Origin: Erythrobacter sp. UBA1916
GTDB taxonomy: Bacteria; Pseudomonadota; Alphaproteobacteria; Sphingomonadales; Sphingomonadaceae
DNA length: 64,000 nucleotides
NCBI GenBank assembly: GCA_002337385.1
Contig: DDFY01000010.1
Location: 32,131 to 96,130, forward strand
Direction: 5' to 3'
The position numbers were made by a program, and so were the translations under genes. Shown here one piece after another: positions 55,109-62,966 of this stretch. Each line of letters starts with the position of its first letter. Position 1 is the stretch's first letter. Under the pieces are notes generated by a model that saw only the letters and a list, made by a program, of their open reading frames with translations, was not told the DNA's origin and searched no databases.

Positions 55109-56218
55109 ATGAAACAAACACTGTTCCTGATCGGCGCCGCCGGTCTTGTCCTCGCGCTGCCCGCCACGGCGCAGGAGGTACCGGACGACCTTACCGTGAT
55201 GCCGCCGGTGTCCGATGCCTATCAGCCCAGCCTCACCTCGTGGGGCGTCCCGGACCTGCGCGGCAGCTGGCCGATCAACGACATCGCCGACCTCCCGGTC
55301 AACCGCCCCGCGCAATATGGCGACCGGTTCTGGAAAACCGACGAGGAAATGGCCGCCGAACAAGGCAAGGTCGAGGCGCTGGAAGAAGCCTACGAGGTCG
55401 AAGACGAGCAATCGACCATCGGACTGGGTCACTGGATCGAGTTCGAGGCAGGCGTTCGGCGCACCTCGGCAGTGGTCTCGCCCTCTGACGGCCGCCTGCC
55501 CGAATGGACCGACGAAGGCCGCCGCCGCTCGGCGCTGATGCGCTCAAGCTGGCTGATCGGGCAGACCTACGACTGGACCGACGACTTCGACACCTACGAC
55601 CGCTGCATCACGCGCGGCTTCCCCGCCGCGATGTATCCGGCGCGCTACAACAACGGCTTGCGCATCTTCCAGTCGCCCGGACAGGTCGCGATCGTGATCG
55701 AGATGCTCGGCACGCGCGTCATACCGGTGGGCGAAGGCGGGCATTGGCCCGAGGCCGTCACGGGCTGGTACGGATCGAGCCGGGGCCGCTGGGTCGATCA
55801 CAACACGCTCGAGGTCGAGACGACCAACCTCACCACCGGCGCATCGGTGTTTTCGAACGGCACGCTCGGCGTTCCGCGCAACAACACCACCCCGGTGAGC
55901 GAGCAGGCCAAGGTGGTCGAACGCTTCACCATGGTTGGCCCCGATACGATCACCTACGAAATGACCTACGAGGACCCGGTCGTCTGGACCGCGCCCTTCA
56001 CCCTGCGCGTCAACTGGACGCGCGACGACGACTACCAGATGTTCGAATATGCCTGCCATGAAGGCAACGTGCAGCTGCGCGGCTACATCAACTCTGACCG
56101 CGCCCGCCGCGAGCAGGAATATGCCCGTGGCCAGATGCTCGAACCCGTCGGCGACGATGCCGGCCCGCCCCCGGCAATGGACCCGGCCGCCGGAGGCCTC
56201 AAACGCCGCGAAGATTGA
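55109..56218 (+). CDS. Exported protein of unknown function, paralogue A
   Basis: A 369-residue protein with a signal peptide (LPATAQE). It shares with the next gene the motifs PDLRG, NRPAQYGDRF, DRCITRGFPA, RYNNG, VETTN and FEYACHEGNVQ. Two invariant Cys sit in DRC and YAC and may form a disulfide. No enzyme family is recognised. It lies between PQQ-3 and an esterase, so a substrate-binding or accessory role to the dehydrogenase is a reasonable guess, not shown. Confidence 0.82.
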   Translation: MKQTLFLIGAAGLVLALPATAQEVPDDLTVMPPVSDAYQPSLTSWGVPDLRGSWPINDIADLPVNRPAQYGDRFWKTDEEMAAEQGKVEALEEAYEVEDEQSTIGLGHWIEFEAGVRRTSAVVSPSDGRLPEWTDEGRRRSALMRSSWLIGQTYDWTDDFDTYDRCITRGFPAAMYPARYNNGLRIFQSPGQVAIVIEMLGTRVIPVGEGGHWPEAVTGWYGSSRGRWVDHNTLEVETTNLTTGASVFSNGTLGVPRNNTTPVSEQAKVVERFTMVGPDTITYEMTYEDPVVWTAPFTLRVNWTRDDDYQMFEYACHEGNVQLRGYINSDRARREQEYARGQMLEPVGDDAGPPPAMDPAAGGLKRRED

Positions 56219-56275
56219 TTTTCCTGGTGGCCTGACAGGGGGTCTGGCCGCCAACCGATTTCAGGAGAGAACGCA

Positions 56276-57397
56276 ATGACCAAGTTGACAACCATGCTCG
56301 GACGAACGCTGTTCGTTCTGTCGGCCAGCTCGCTGGCGCTGGCCACGCCCGCTGCGGCGCAAAACGTCGTGCCCGACGATCTGACCACCATCGCCCCGGT
56401 GCCGACCGACTACGATCCGCCCAAGACCAGCTGGGGCGCCCCGGACCTGCGCGGCACCTATCCGATCGACAACATCGCCAGCCTGCCGATGAACCGTCCG
56501 GCGCAGTATGGCGACCGCTTCTACCTCACCGAAGAGGAATATGCCGCCCGGCAGGAACAGGCCGGGCGCTCCGATGCGGCCTATGCCGCTGAGGAAGAAG
56601 CCGGCACCATCGGCATGGGCCACTGGGTGGAATCGGATGCCTCGGGCCGCCGCACCTCGCTGCTGGTCTATCCGGCCAACGGCCAGCTCCCCGGCCTGAC
56701 CGCCGAGGCGCAGGAGCGCTATCAGGCCGGCCGGTCAAGCTGGACGCCGAACACCAATTTCGAGTGGCTCGGCGATTTCGACACCTGGGACCGCTGCATC
56801 ACCCGCGGCTTCCCCGCTTCGATGTTCCCGTTCCGCTACAACAACGGCATCCGCGTGATGCAGTCGCCGGGCGTTGTCGTGATCCAGCTGGAGATGATCC
56901 ACGATGCGCGCGTGATCCCGATCGTGAAGGACAAGTCGGAAATTGCCGCCATGCGCTGGCCGGCAGAGGTGCGCACATGGATGGGCCAGTCGATCGGCTA
57001 CTGGGAAGGCAACACGCTGGTGGTCGAAACCACCAACATCGTCGCCGGTGACAGCGTGCCGCACGATACCTACAACCGTGGCCCCTCGCCGCTCAACATG
57101 GCGACCATGGGCGTGCCGCCGTTCAACACCATCCCGACCGGCGAGAACGCCAAGGTCACCGAGCGGCTGACCATGACCGATCCGGGCCACATCGTTTACG
57201 AACTGACCTACAATGACCCCGAGGTCTTCACCGACAAGTGGACCGCACGCCTCGATTGGACGCAGAACAACGACTACGCGTTCTTCGAATATGCCTGCCA
57301 CGAGGGCAACGTGCAGCCGCGCAACTACATCACCGCTTCGCGCGCCGGGCTTGAGGCGCTGAGCGAAGAAGACGCGGCGACCAACACTTCGCACTAA
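56276..57397 (+). CDS. Exported protein of unknown function, paralogue B
   Basis: A 373-residue paralogue of the previous gene, with a signal peptide (LATPAAAQN) and the same PDLRG / NRPAQYGDRF / DRCITRGFPA / RYNNG / VETTN / FEYACHEGNVQ series. It differs most in the middle, with an inserted stretch near RVIPIVKDKSEIAAMRWP. The tandem pair, 57 bp apart, looks like a duplication with divergence. A perfect hairpin follows 10 bp past its stop. Confidence 0.82.
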   Translation: MTKLTTMLGRTLFVLSASSLALATPAAAQNVVPDDLTTIAPVPTDYDPPKTSWGAPDLRGTYPIDNIASLPMNRPAQYGDRFYLTEEEYAARQEQAGRSDAAYAAEEEAGTIGMGHWVESDASGRRTSLLVYPANGQLPGLTAEAQERYQAGRSSWTPNTNFEWLGDFDTWDRCITRGFPASMFPFRYNNGIRVMQSPGVVVIQLEMIHDARVIPIVKDKSEIAAMRWPAEVRTWMGQSIGYWEGNTLVVETTNIVAGDSVPHDTYNRGPSPLNMATMGVPPFNTIPTGENAKVTERLTMTDPGHIVYELTYNDPEVFTDKWTARLDWTQNNDYAFFEYACHEGNVQPRNYITASRAGLEALSEEDAATNTSH

Positions 57398-57407
57398 GCG
57401 TCAGGGA

Positions 57408-57437
57408 CTGGCGGACGCTCGGGTGAGCGTCCGCCAG
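57408..57437. other. Perfect 13-bp stem hairpin without a T-tract
   Basis: CTGGCGGACGCTC (57408-57420), loop GGGT, then GAGCGTCCGCCAG (57425-57437). It follows paralogue B. The next bases are CCAGCTTTGCGG, so it is not a classic terminator; it may stabilise the mRNA end or attenuate expression of the esterase 50 bp further on. Confidence 0.6.
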
Positions 57438-57486
57438 CCAGCTTTGCGGCCCGCAGAAGGCCGCGACACAACAGGGATGCCCACTA

Positions 57487-59157
57487 ATGCTCACCTCGTT
57501 TGCGCGTAGCGCACTCACCGCCCTTGCCTGCCTTGGCCTCTCCGCCTGTGCCACGACCGACAGTGCCACTGCGCAAGCCACGCCAGCGCCCGAAGCATCG
57601 CTCGCCAACAGGACGGTGAAGACCGAGAACGGTCTGTTGCAGGGCACTTCGGGCAAGGTCGAAGGCGTTTCGGTGTTCAAGGGCATTCCCTTTGCCGCGC
57701 CGCCAGTGGGCGAGCTGCGCTGGGAGCAGCCGCAGCCCGCGGCCAATTGGAACGGCGTGCGCCAGGCAGATAGCTGGGGCGACAGCTGCGTGCAGAACCC
57801 CGCTCCGCAGCGCTTTCCGGTCAATTCTGCCACCGATATGCCCGACAGCCCCGGCATGTCGGAAGACTGCCTCTATCTGAACGTCTGGACCCCGGCGAGC
57901 GAGGCCGATGCCAATCTGCCGGTGATGGTCTGGCTCTACGGCGGCGCTTATAACGAAGGCGGCGGCTCTTCACCGTTCAGCCAGGGCGACCAGCTGGCGA
58001 AGAAAGGCGTGGTGGTGGTCACGTTCAACTACCGCGTCGGCTCGCTCGGCTTCTTCGCCCATCCTGAACTGACCGCCGCCAGCCCTGACGGTGCCAGCGG
58101 CAATCAGGCCATGGGCGATGCCATTGCCGCGCTGCAATGGGTGCACGACAATATCGCGGCCTTTGGCGGCGATCCCTCGCGCGTCACCATCTTCGGCGAA
58201 AGCGCAGGCGCGGCGATGAACGGCGCGCTGGCGGGTGCTCCTCCGGCAGAAGGGCTGATCACGCGCGTCATCAGCGAATCCGGTGACTGGATGGGCCTTA
58301 ACATCGCCCCCATGGTCCCGCGCGAGGCTGCCGAACAGCGCAGCCTTGCCGCCGCTGAGGAGAAGCTCGGCACCACCAGTCTCGCCGCTCTGCGCGCTCT
58401 GCCTGCGGAGGAAGTCTTCGCCGCCATCCCCGGTCAGGGCATGATTATCGACGGGCGCATCGTGCCCGAAGACCTCTCGATCACCTTCGCCGACGGCCGC
58501 CAGCTCAAGGTCGACGTGCTGACCGGCTCGAACGAGGACGAAGGCAGCTTCACCGGCCTGTTCGGTCCTCCCGCTACGCTGGAAAGCTGGAACCAGGGCG
58601 AGGGCTTTCGCTGGGGCGATCAGGTCGAGTTGGGCCGCGCGGCCTATCCCGTCAGCACCGATGCGGAGGCGCAGGCCATGGCCACCCAGCCCTTCGGCGA
58701 CAACATGAGCTGGCTGCACCACCAGTTCGCCAAGTATCAGGCTGACCTCGGCCAGAACGCCTATCACTACTGGTTCCGCCACGATCCTCCCTATGACGAG
58801 GGCCGCCCCAACCTCGGCGCCGCGCACACGGGCGAAATCCCTTACGTGTTCGACAACCTGTGCGCCCCCCGCACCTTCCCCGGCGGCTCCTCGGTCGAGC
58901 AGATGTGCGGCAACCCCGAGGAAGAGGCCTTTGCCGACCTCGTAAGCCAATACTGGGTGAACTTCGCCGCCACCGGCAATCCCAACGGCCCCGGCCTGCC
59001 GCAATGGCCCGAGGTCGATGCGGTTCCGGCAGGCAAGGTCATGGTGCTCGATGGCGCAGAAACCGGCGTTGGCGACTGGATTTCGCCCGCCAAGGTGGAA
59101 CTCTACGATGCGCTGTTCGAAGACAAGGTGGCAGCCCCGCTCGGCATTGCTGACTAA
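57487..59157 (+). CDS. Type-B carboxylesterase lipoprotein
   Basis: A 556-residue esterase with a lipobox (LGLSACAT, Cys21). Type-B carboxylesterase hallmarks: FKGIPFAAPPVGELRW, SEDCLYLNVW, oxyanion region LYGGAYNEGG, and the nucleophile GESAG (237-241, Ser239). The catalytic His should lie in AAHTGEIPYVF. Exposed to the periplasm or cell surface, it would hydrolyse esters and release alcohols that the PQQ dehydrogenases could oxidise. Confidence 0.93.
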   Translation: MLTSFARSALTALACLGLSACATTDSATAQATPAPEASLANRTVKTENGLLQGTSGKVEGVSVFKGIPFAAPPVGELRWEQPQPAANWNGVRQADSWGDSCVQNPAPQRFPVNSATDMPDSPGMSEDCLYLNVWTPASEADANLPVMVWLYGGAYNEGGGSSPFSQGDQLAKKGVVVVTFNYRVGSLGFFAHPELTAASPDGASGNQAMGDAIAALQWVHDNIAAFGGDPSRVTIFGESAGAAMNGALAGAPPAEGLITRVISESGDWMGLNIAPMVPREAAEQRSLAAAEEKLGTTSLAALRALPAEEVFAAIPGQGMIIDGRIVPEDLSITFADGRQLKVDVLTGSNEDEGSFTGLFGPPATLESWNQGEGFRWGDQVELGRAAYPVSTDAEAQAMATQPFGDNMSWLHHQFAKYQADLGQNAYHYWFRHDPPYDEGRPNLGAAHTGEIPYVFDNLCAPRTFPGGSSVEQMCGNPEEEAFADLVSQYWVNFAATGNPNGPGLPQWPEVDAVPAGKVMVLDGAETGVGDWISPAKVELYDALFEDKVAAPLGIAD

Positions 59158-59254
59158 CAATTGCGCCCACCCCATCGCGCAGATAGGCTCCGCAGGCGAT
59201 CCAGTGGCGTAAAGCCGTGGGCGCAACCGGACAGGCGCTATGGGAGAGCTGCGC

Positions 59255-61366
59255 ATGACACGTAAGATGGGGACCCTGTTGCTGGCCTCGGCTGGCCTGA
59301 TGGCAATGGGATTGGCAGGAACGGTTACGGCGCAATCGAGCACGGGCTTTGCCGAGCAGGTTGAGCGCGGGCGCCAGACTTTCGCCATTCATTGCGCCAT
59401 GTGCCACGGGGCCGATCTTGCGGGCGGACAGTTCGCGGGCGGCCTCAAGGGCGCGGCCTTCCTCGGCAAATGGGGCGAGGTGCCAGCCGCTGACCTGTTC
59501 GACTATATCCATCGCTCGATGCCGCCGGGTGGCTCCAGCGCACTGGGAGATGCTGACTATGCCGATCTCACCGCGCTGATCCTCTCGGAAAACGGTGTGA
59601 CGGGCGACGCGGCGCTGAGCTTTGCCAGCGGCCAGCTGGCCGGGCCGCTGCTGCCCCCCGCCCCGCCTCTCGAAGAAGGCAACGAGATCGGCATCGGCGG
59701 CATCACCGATCGCTACCCCTTCCCCGCCGCGCCCGAACCGGTCGACCGCTTTGCGAACTACGCCCCTGTGACCGAAGCCATGCTGTCCGATCCCGCACCC
59801 GAAAACTGGCTCAGCTGGCGGCGCGGGCATGAGGGGCATGGCTATTCCCCGCTGGCGCAGATCACGCCAGAGAACATCGCCACCATGCAGGTCGCCTGGT
59901 CACAGGCCCTGCCGCCGGGCGCGACCATGAACGAACCACTCGTGCGCGACGGTGTGCTCTATGTGTTTGGCTTCGGCGACAGCGTGTTCGCTTTCGACGC
60001 CGCCAATGGCCGTCAATTGTGGCGCTATGACAGGCACTTGGCCGACGATGTTGCCCCGCTCTCGAAGAAGGCGATCGCCCTCTATGGCGACAAACTCTAC
60101 ATCGCGACGTCGGACATGGCCATGGTCGCGCTCGACGCGCGCACCGGCCGCCCGGTGTGGGATGTGAGGATCTCTGACCAGCCCGGAATGCGCAGCAACG
60201 GCGGGCCGCTTGCTGCCGATGGCGTGATCATGGCGGGGCTCGCCACGACCGAGCCGGGCGGCGGGATTATCGTCGCGCTCGATGCCGAGACGGGTGAGAA
60301 GCTGTGGACCTTCGACACTGTCGCCAAGACCGGCACCGAAGGCGGCGACACCTGGAACCGCGTGCCCGATGACGAGCGGCGCGGCGGCTCGGTCTGGACC
60401 AGCGGCACCTATGACGCCGAAACCGGCCTCGCCCTGTGGGGCGTGGCGCAGACCTACGATACCGGCCCCTACCGCGACGTTCTGCCGGGCGCGAACAACG
60501 ACGGGCTATTCACCAATTCCACCCTCGCCTTCGTGCCGCGCACGGGCGAGCTGAAGTGGTATTACCAGCACATGGCCAACGACCAGTTCGACCTCGACTG
60601 GGTGTTCGAGCGCGTGATCGGCGACCTGGAGATCGATGGCCAGCGCCGCCACGTGGTGATGACCGGCGGCAAAGAGGGCCTGTTCGACACGCTAGATGCC
60701 GCCACCGGCCAATATATTTCCACCGCCGACATGGGCTTTCAGGACTTCATCACCGCAATCGATCCGGTGACGGGCCGCAAGACGGTCGATCCGGCGATGA
60801 AACCGGGGCGCGACCAGCCGTCGGTGTTCATGTGCCCCCACTCGGGCGGTGGGCGCAACTGGAGCCCCACGGCCTTCGACGAGGCCACAGGCACGCTGTT
60901 CGTCAACGCGCGAGATACCTGCATGGAGCTGCGCCCGGTAGCCGAAGGCGGGTTCCTGACGACCGGCGTCAACGTATTCTATTCCGCGCCGGCTGATTCC
61001 GACGGCAACTTCGGCTTCGTACAGGCGATCGACATGGCAACGGGCGAGGTAAAGTGGGAAACCCGCCGCCGCGCGCCCTACGACATGGGGATGCTCGCCA
61101 CGGCCAGCGGGCTGCTGTTCACCGGCGGCATGGACGGCGCGTTCCTCGCCTATCGGCAGGACGATGGCGAACAGGTCTGGCGCAGCGCGCTTACCGGCGT
61201 GCCCAATGGCTCGCCAATCACCTACGCAGTGGACGGAAAGCAATATATCGCCGCGGTGACCGGAGTGGGCAATCCGCTCTCGTTCGGCCTGCCCGGGTTC
61301 ACTCCCGAACTGCCCACGCCTGCCGTCAATTCGGCAGCCGTAACGGTCTTCGCCCTGCCCGATTGA
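59255..61366 (+). CDS. PQQ dehydrogenase with N-terminal heme c domain (PQQ-4)
   Basis: A 703-residue quinohemoprotein. After a signal peptide (to about TVTAQ) comes a cytochrome c domain with CAMCH (47-51) and a likely axial Met89 (HRSMPPGG); a PQQ propeller follows. The catalytic region departs from the other copies: QFDLDWVF near residue 445 instead of WD-type or HHxLWDxD. The heme-first order is the reverse of PQQ-1 and is the layout reported for polyvinyl alcohol dehydrogenases, though the match here is by architecture only. ATG 59255 has GGGAGAG upstream. A terminator follows. Confidence 0.9.
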   Translation: MTRKMGTLLLASAGLMAMGLAGTVTAQSSTGFAEQVERGRQTFAIHCAMCHGADLAGGQFAGGLKGAAFLGKWGEVPAADLFDYIHRSMPPGGSSALGDADYADLTALILSENGVTGDAALSFASGQLAGPLLPPAPPLEEGNEIGIGGITDRYPFPAAPEPVDRFANYAPVTEAMLSDPAPENWLSWRRGHEGHGYSPLAQITPENIATMQVAWSQALPPGATMNEPLVRDGVLYVFGFGDSVFAFDAANGRQLWRYDRHLADDVAPLSKKAIALYGDKLYIATSDMAMVALDARTGRPVWDVRISDQPGMRSNGGPLAADGVIMAGLATTEPGGGIIVALDAETGEKLWTFDTVAKTGTEGGDTWNRVPDDERRGGSVWTSGTYDAETGLALWGVAQTYDTGPYRDVLPGANNDGLFTNSTLAFVPRTGELKWYYQHMANDQFDLDWVFERVIGDLEIDGQRRHVVMTGGKEGLFDTLDAATGQYISTADMGFQDFITAIDPVTGRKTVDPAMKPGRDQPSVFMCPHSGGGRNWSPTAFDEATGTLFVNARDTCMELRPVAEGGFLTTGVNVFYSAPADSDGNFGFVQAIDMATGEVKWETRRRAPYDMGMLATASGLLFTGGMDGAFLAYRQDDGEQVWRSALTGVPNGSPITYAVDGKQYIAAVTGVGNPLSFGLPGFTPELPTPAVNSAAVTVFALPD

Positions 61367-61389
61367 CCGCGACATAGCGGCGGCCACGA

Positions 61390-61427
61390 AAAAGGGGCAG
61401 GCGAACCATGGTCCGCCTGCCCCTTTT
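61390..61427. terminator. Bidirectional rho-independent terminator
   Basis: AAAAGGGGCAGGCG (61390-61403) pairs with CGCCTGCCCCTTTT (61414-61427), with a loop that contains ACCATGGT. It lies between the convergent PQQ-4 and membrane-protein genes and can serve both. Confidence 0.9.
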
Positions 61428-61450
61428 CGCAGTCTATTTCGGTGGCTGGA

Positions 61451-62035
61451 TCAGGCGCCGCCGCAGGCCATCCCTGCCAGCAGGCTGACGACGAAGCCGT
61501 CATCGCCCTGGCCGACCATGTAGCAATCGTAGATGCCGAGCGTGAAACCAATCGCGCGGCCGAAGAACACGATGGTGATCCAGAACAGCAGCGAGGTGAT
61601 ACCCGCCACCTTGGCACCCGTCGGCACGACCGGCGAGGTATCCCATTCGGCAACCGTCTTCCACGTCACCGAGTGGAAATAGGCCATGTTCAGACCGGCA
61701 ATCGCCAGCAGCGCCATCTTGCCCATGAAGAACGGGTTGATCATGTAGCTCGAGGTCTTCGAGATATAGAGCAAGGTGCCCGTGATCGCGGCAAGGATGA
61801 AGCCGCCCCATGTCCACTTGAGCGTATCGCGGCTCATCGAGGTGATCGGGTAGTTCTTCGAGGCAACGCCCAGCAGGCGCAGGTCCATCACGAAGATCGT
61901 GCCGAGCACGGTGACGAGTGCGATCACGTGGATCGTCTCGATGGTCGGGAATGCCCAGGTGCTTTCGGCGATGAAGATGCCGAGCGGGGAATACTGGATC
62001 GATTCCCAGATCGTCGTCGGTTCAGGATAATACAT
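61451..62035 (-). CDS. DUF6644-like membrane protein, copy 2
   Basis: A 194-residue integral membrane protein with about five helices, including TIHVIALVTVLGTIFVMDLRL, WGGFILAAITGTLLYIS, FFMGKMALLAIAGLNMAYFHSVTW and LFWITIVFFGRAIGF. It aligns with the upstream gene through IH..., KM.LLA... and FGR.I. The His residues in TIH and YFH could be heme or quinone ligands, which is inference. It starts 16 bp after copy 1 stops. Confidence 0.8.
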   Translation of the reverse strand: MYYPEPTTIWESIQYSPLGIFIAESTWAFPTIETIHVIALVTVLGTIFVMDLRLLGVASKNYPITSMSRDTLKWTWGGFILAAITGTLLYISKTSSYMINPFFMGKMALLAIAGLNMAYFHSVTWKTVAEWDTSPVVPTGAKVAGITSLLFWITIVFFGRAIGFTLGIYDCYMVGQGDDGFVVSLLAGMACGGA

Positions 62036-62051
62036 TATTCGAAACTCCCCC

Positions 62052-62588
62052 TTACACCGGCACGTAGGCGATCCAGCGACCGCAAACGATGATCAGACAC
62101 CACAGCGCCATGATGAGCCAGCCGGTGGCCTTGGCACCGCCCGTGCCGACATAGCCAACGCCTGCCGCCTGCGCAGTCGCACGGATCGACTTGATCCACG
62201 AAAGCGAGACCAGCACCATCGCGATCAGCGCGATCATCTTGATCCAGAACACGGCGTTGATCATGTTGCGCACCGGCTCGGCCATGATCATCGACAGGCC
62301 CGAAAGCACGATCACGACAAGGCCCCAGCGCACCCAGGGCACGAAGCGCGCTGCAGTCTGCTCGAAGGTGAGGCCAGCGCCGGCCATGCCGTTCACCCGC
62401 AGCACCACCATCAGAACCGACCCGAAGGCGGCACCGATGGAAAGGATATGAATCGCCTGAGCGATTGGCACGTTCCAGAAGTTCTCGACCATGAACAGGC
62501 TGAATGCGGTTTCCTGCATCCAGAACGCCCAGTCGAGCAGGACAGTGCCTCTCATCCAGTCCGTTATATTGAAAAGTAAATCGCCCAT
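62052..62588 (-). CDS. DUF6644-like membrane protein, copy 1
   Basis: A 178-residue membrane protein with the same layout as the next gene: AIHILSIGAAFGSVLMVVLRV, RWGLVVIVLSGLSMIM, FWIKMIALIAMVLVSLSWI, LIMALWCLIIVCGRWIAY. The shared IH, KM and GR positions show the two are paralogues. The family has no assigned function. It is first in a two-gene unit, divergent from PQQ-5 by 378 bp, suggesting shared control. Confidence 0.8.
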   Translation of the reverse strand: MGDLLFNITDWMRGTVLLDWAFWMQETAFSLFMVENFWNVPIAQAIHILSIGAAFGSVLMVVLRVNGMAGAGLTFEQTAARFVPWVRWGLVVIVLSGLSMIMAEPVRNMINAVFWIKMIALIAMVLVSLSWIKSIRATAQAAGVGYVGTGGAKATGWLIMALWCLIIVCGRWIAYVPV

Positions 62589-62966
62589 TGGCCCTGTACC
62601 CCTCGTTGTTTTGGCTCGTTGTTTAGGTTTGTTGCCGCGACCAGATTGATCCTGTCCGAAGCATCCTCACCTTGATATCGCGCAAACCCGCTAGCGAGCA
62701 TCTATCGTTCCGCCAAGCCTATTTGGCAGATTTCATTACTAATTGCAATTTTTCGCAACCTATGCTTTTACGCGGTAACAGGCGAAATAAAGGACATATT
62801 TTCCGTGTCTTGCGCCTCTAGAAAAGCATGCACCGCCCACACACGCCACGCCTCGGTTTTTCGTAGCGAGAAGGCATTGTCAAACTTGGGCCTGCAGTTT
62901 AGGACAGAATCAACAAGTCGCCTGGACAGGCAGAGCGACATCAGGCGAGAGGGTGATTCGGCAGCA
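62589..62966. promoter_or_regulatory. 378-bp divergent intergenic region with low-GC core
   Basis: No gene is seen. It divides the DUF6644-like pair from PQQ-5. Bases around 62725-62765 are AT-rich compared with the rest of the window (CATTACTAATTGCAATTTTT), and TTGTCAAACT occurs at 62877-62886, the same 10 bases as 103 bp ahead of PQQ-3. A divergent promoter pair is likely; exact sites are not assigned. Confidence 0.5.

Noticed and set aside
57408..57437. Intrinsic terminator after paralogue B
   Set aside because: The stem is perfect but no T-tract follows; it is listed only as a hairpin.
59255..61366. Naming PQQ-4 as a polyvinyl alcohol dehydrogenase
   Set aside because: Only domain order supports this; substrate cannot be inferred safely without alignment.
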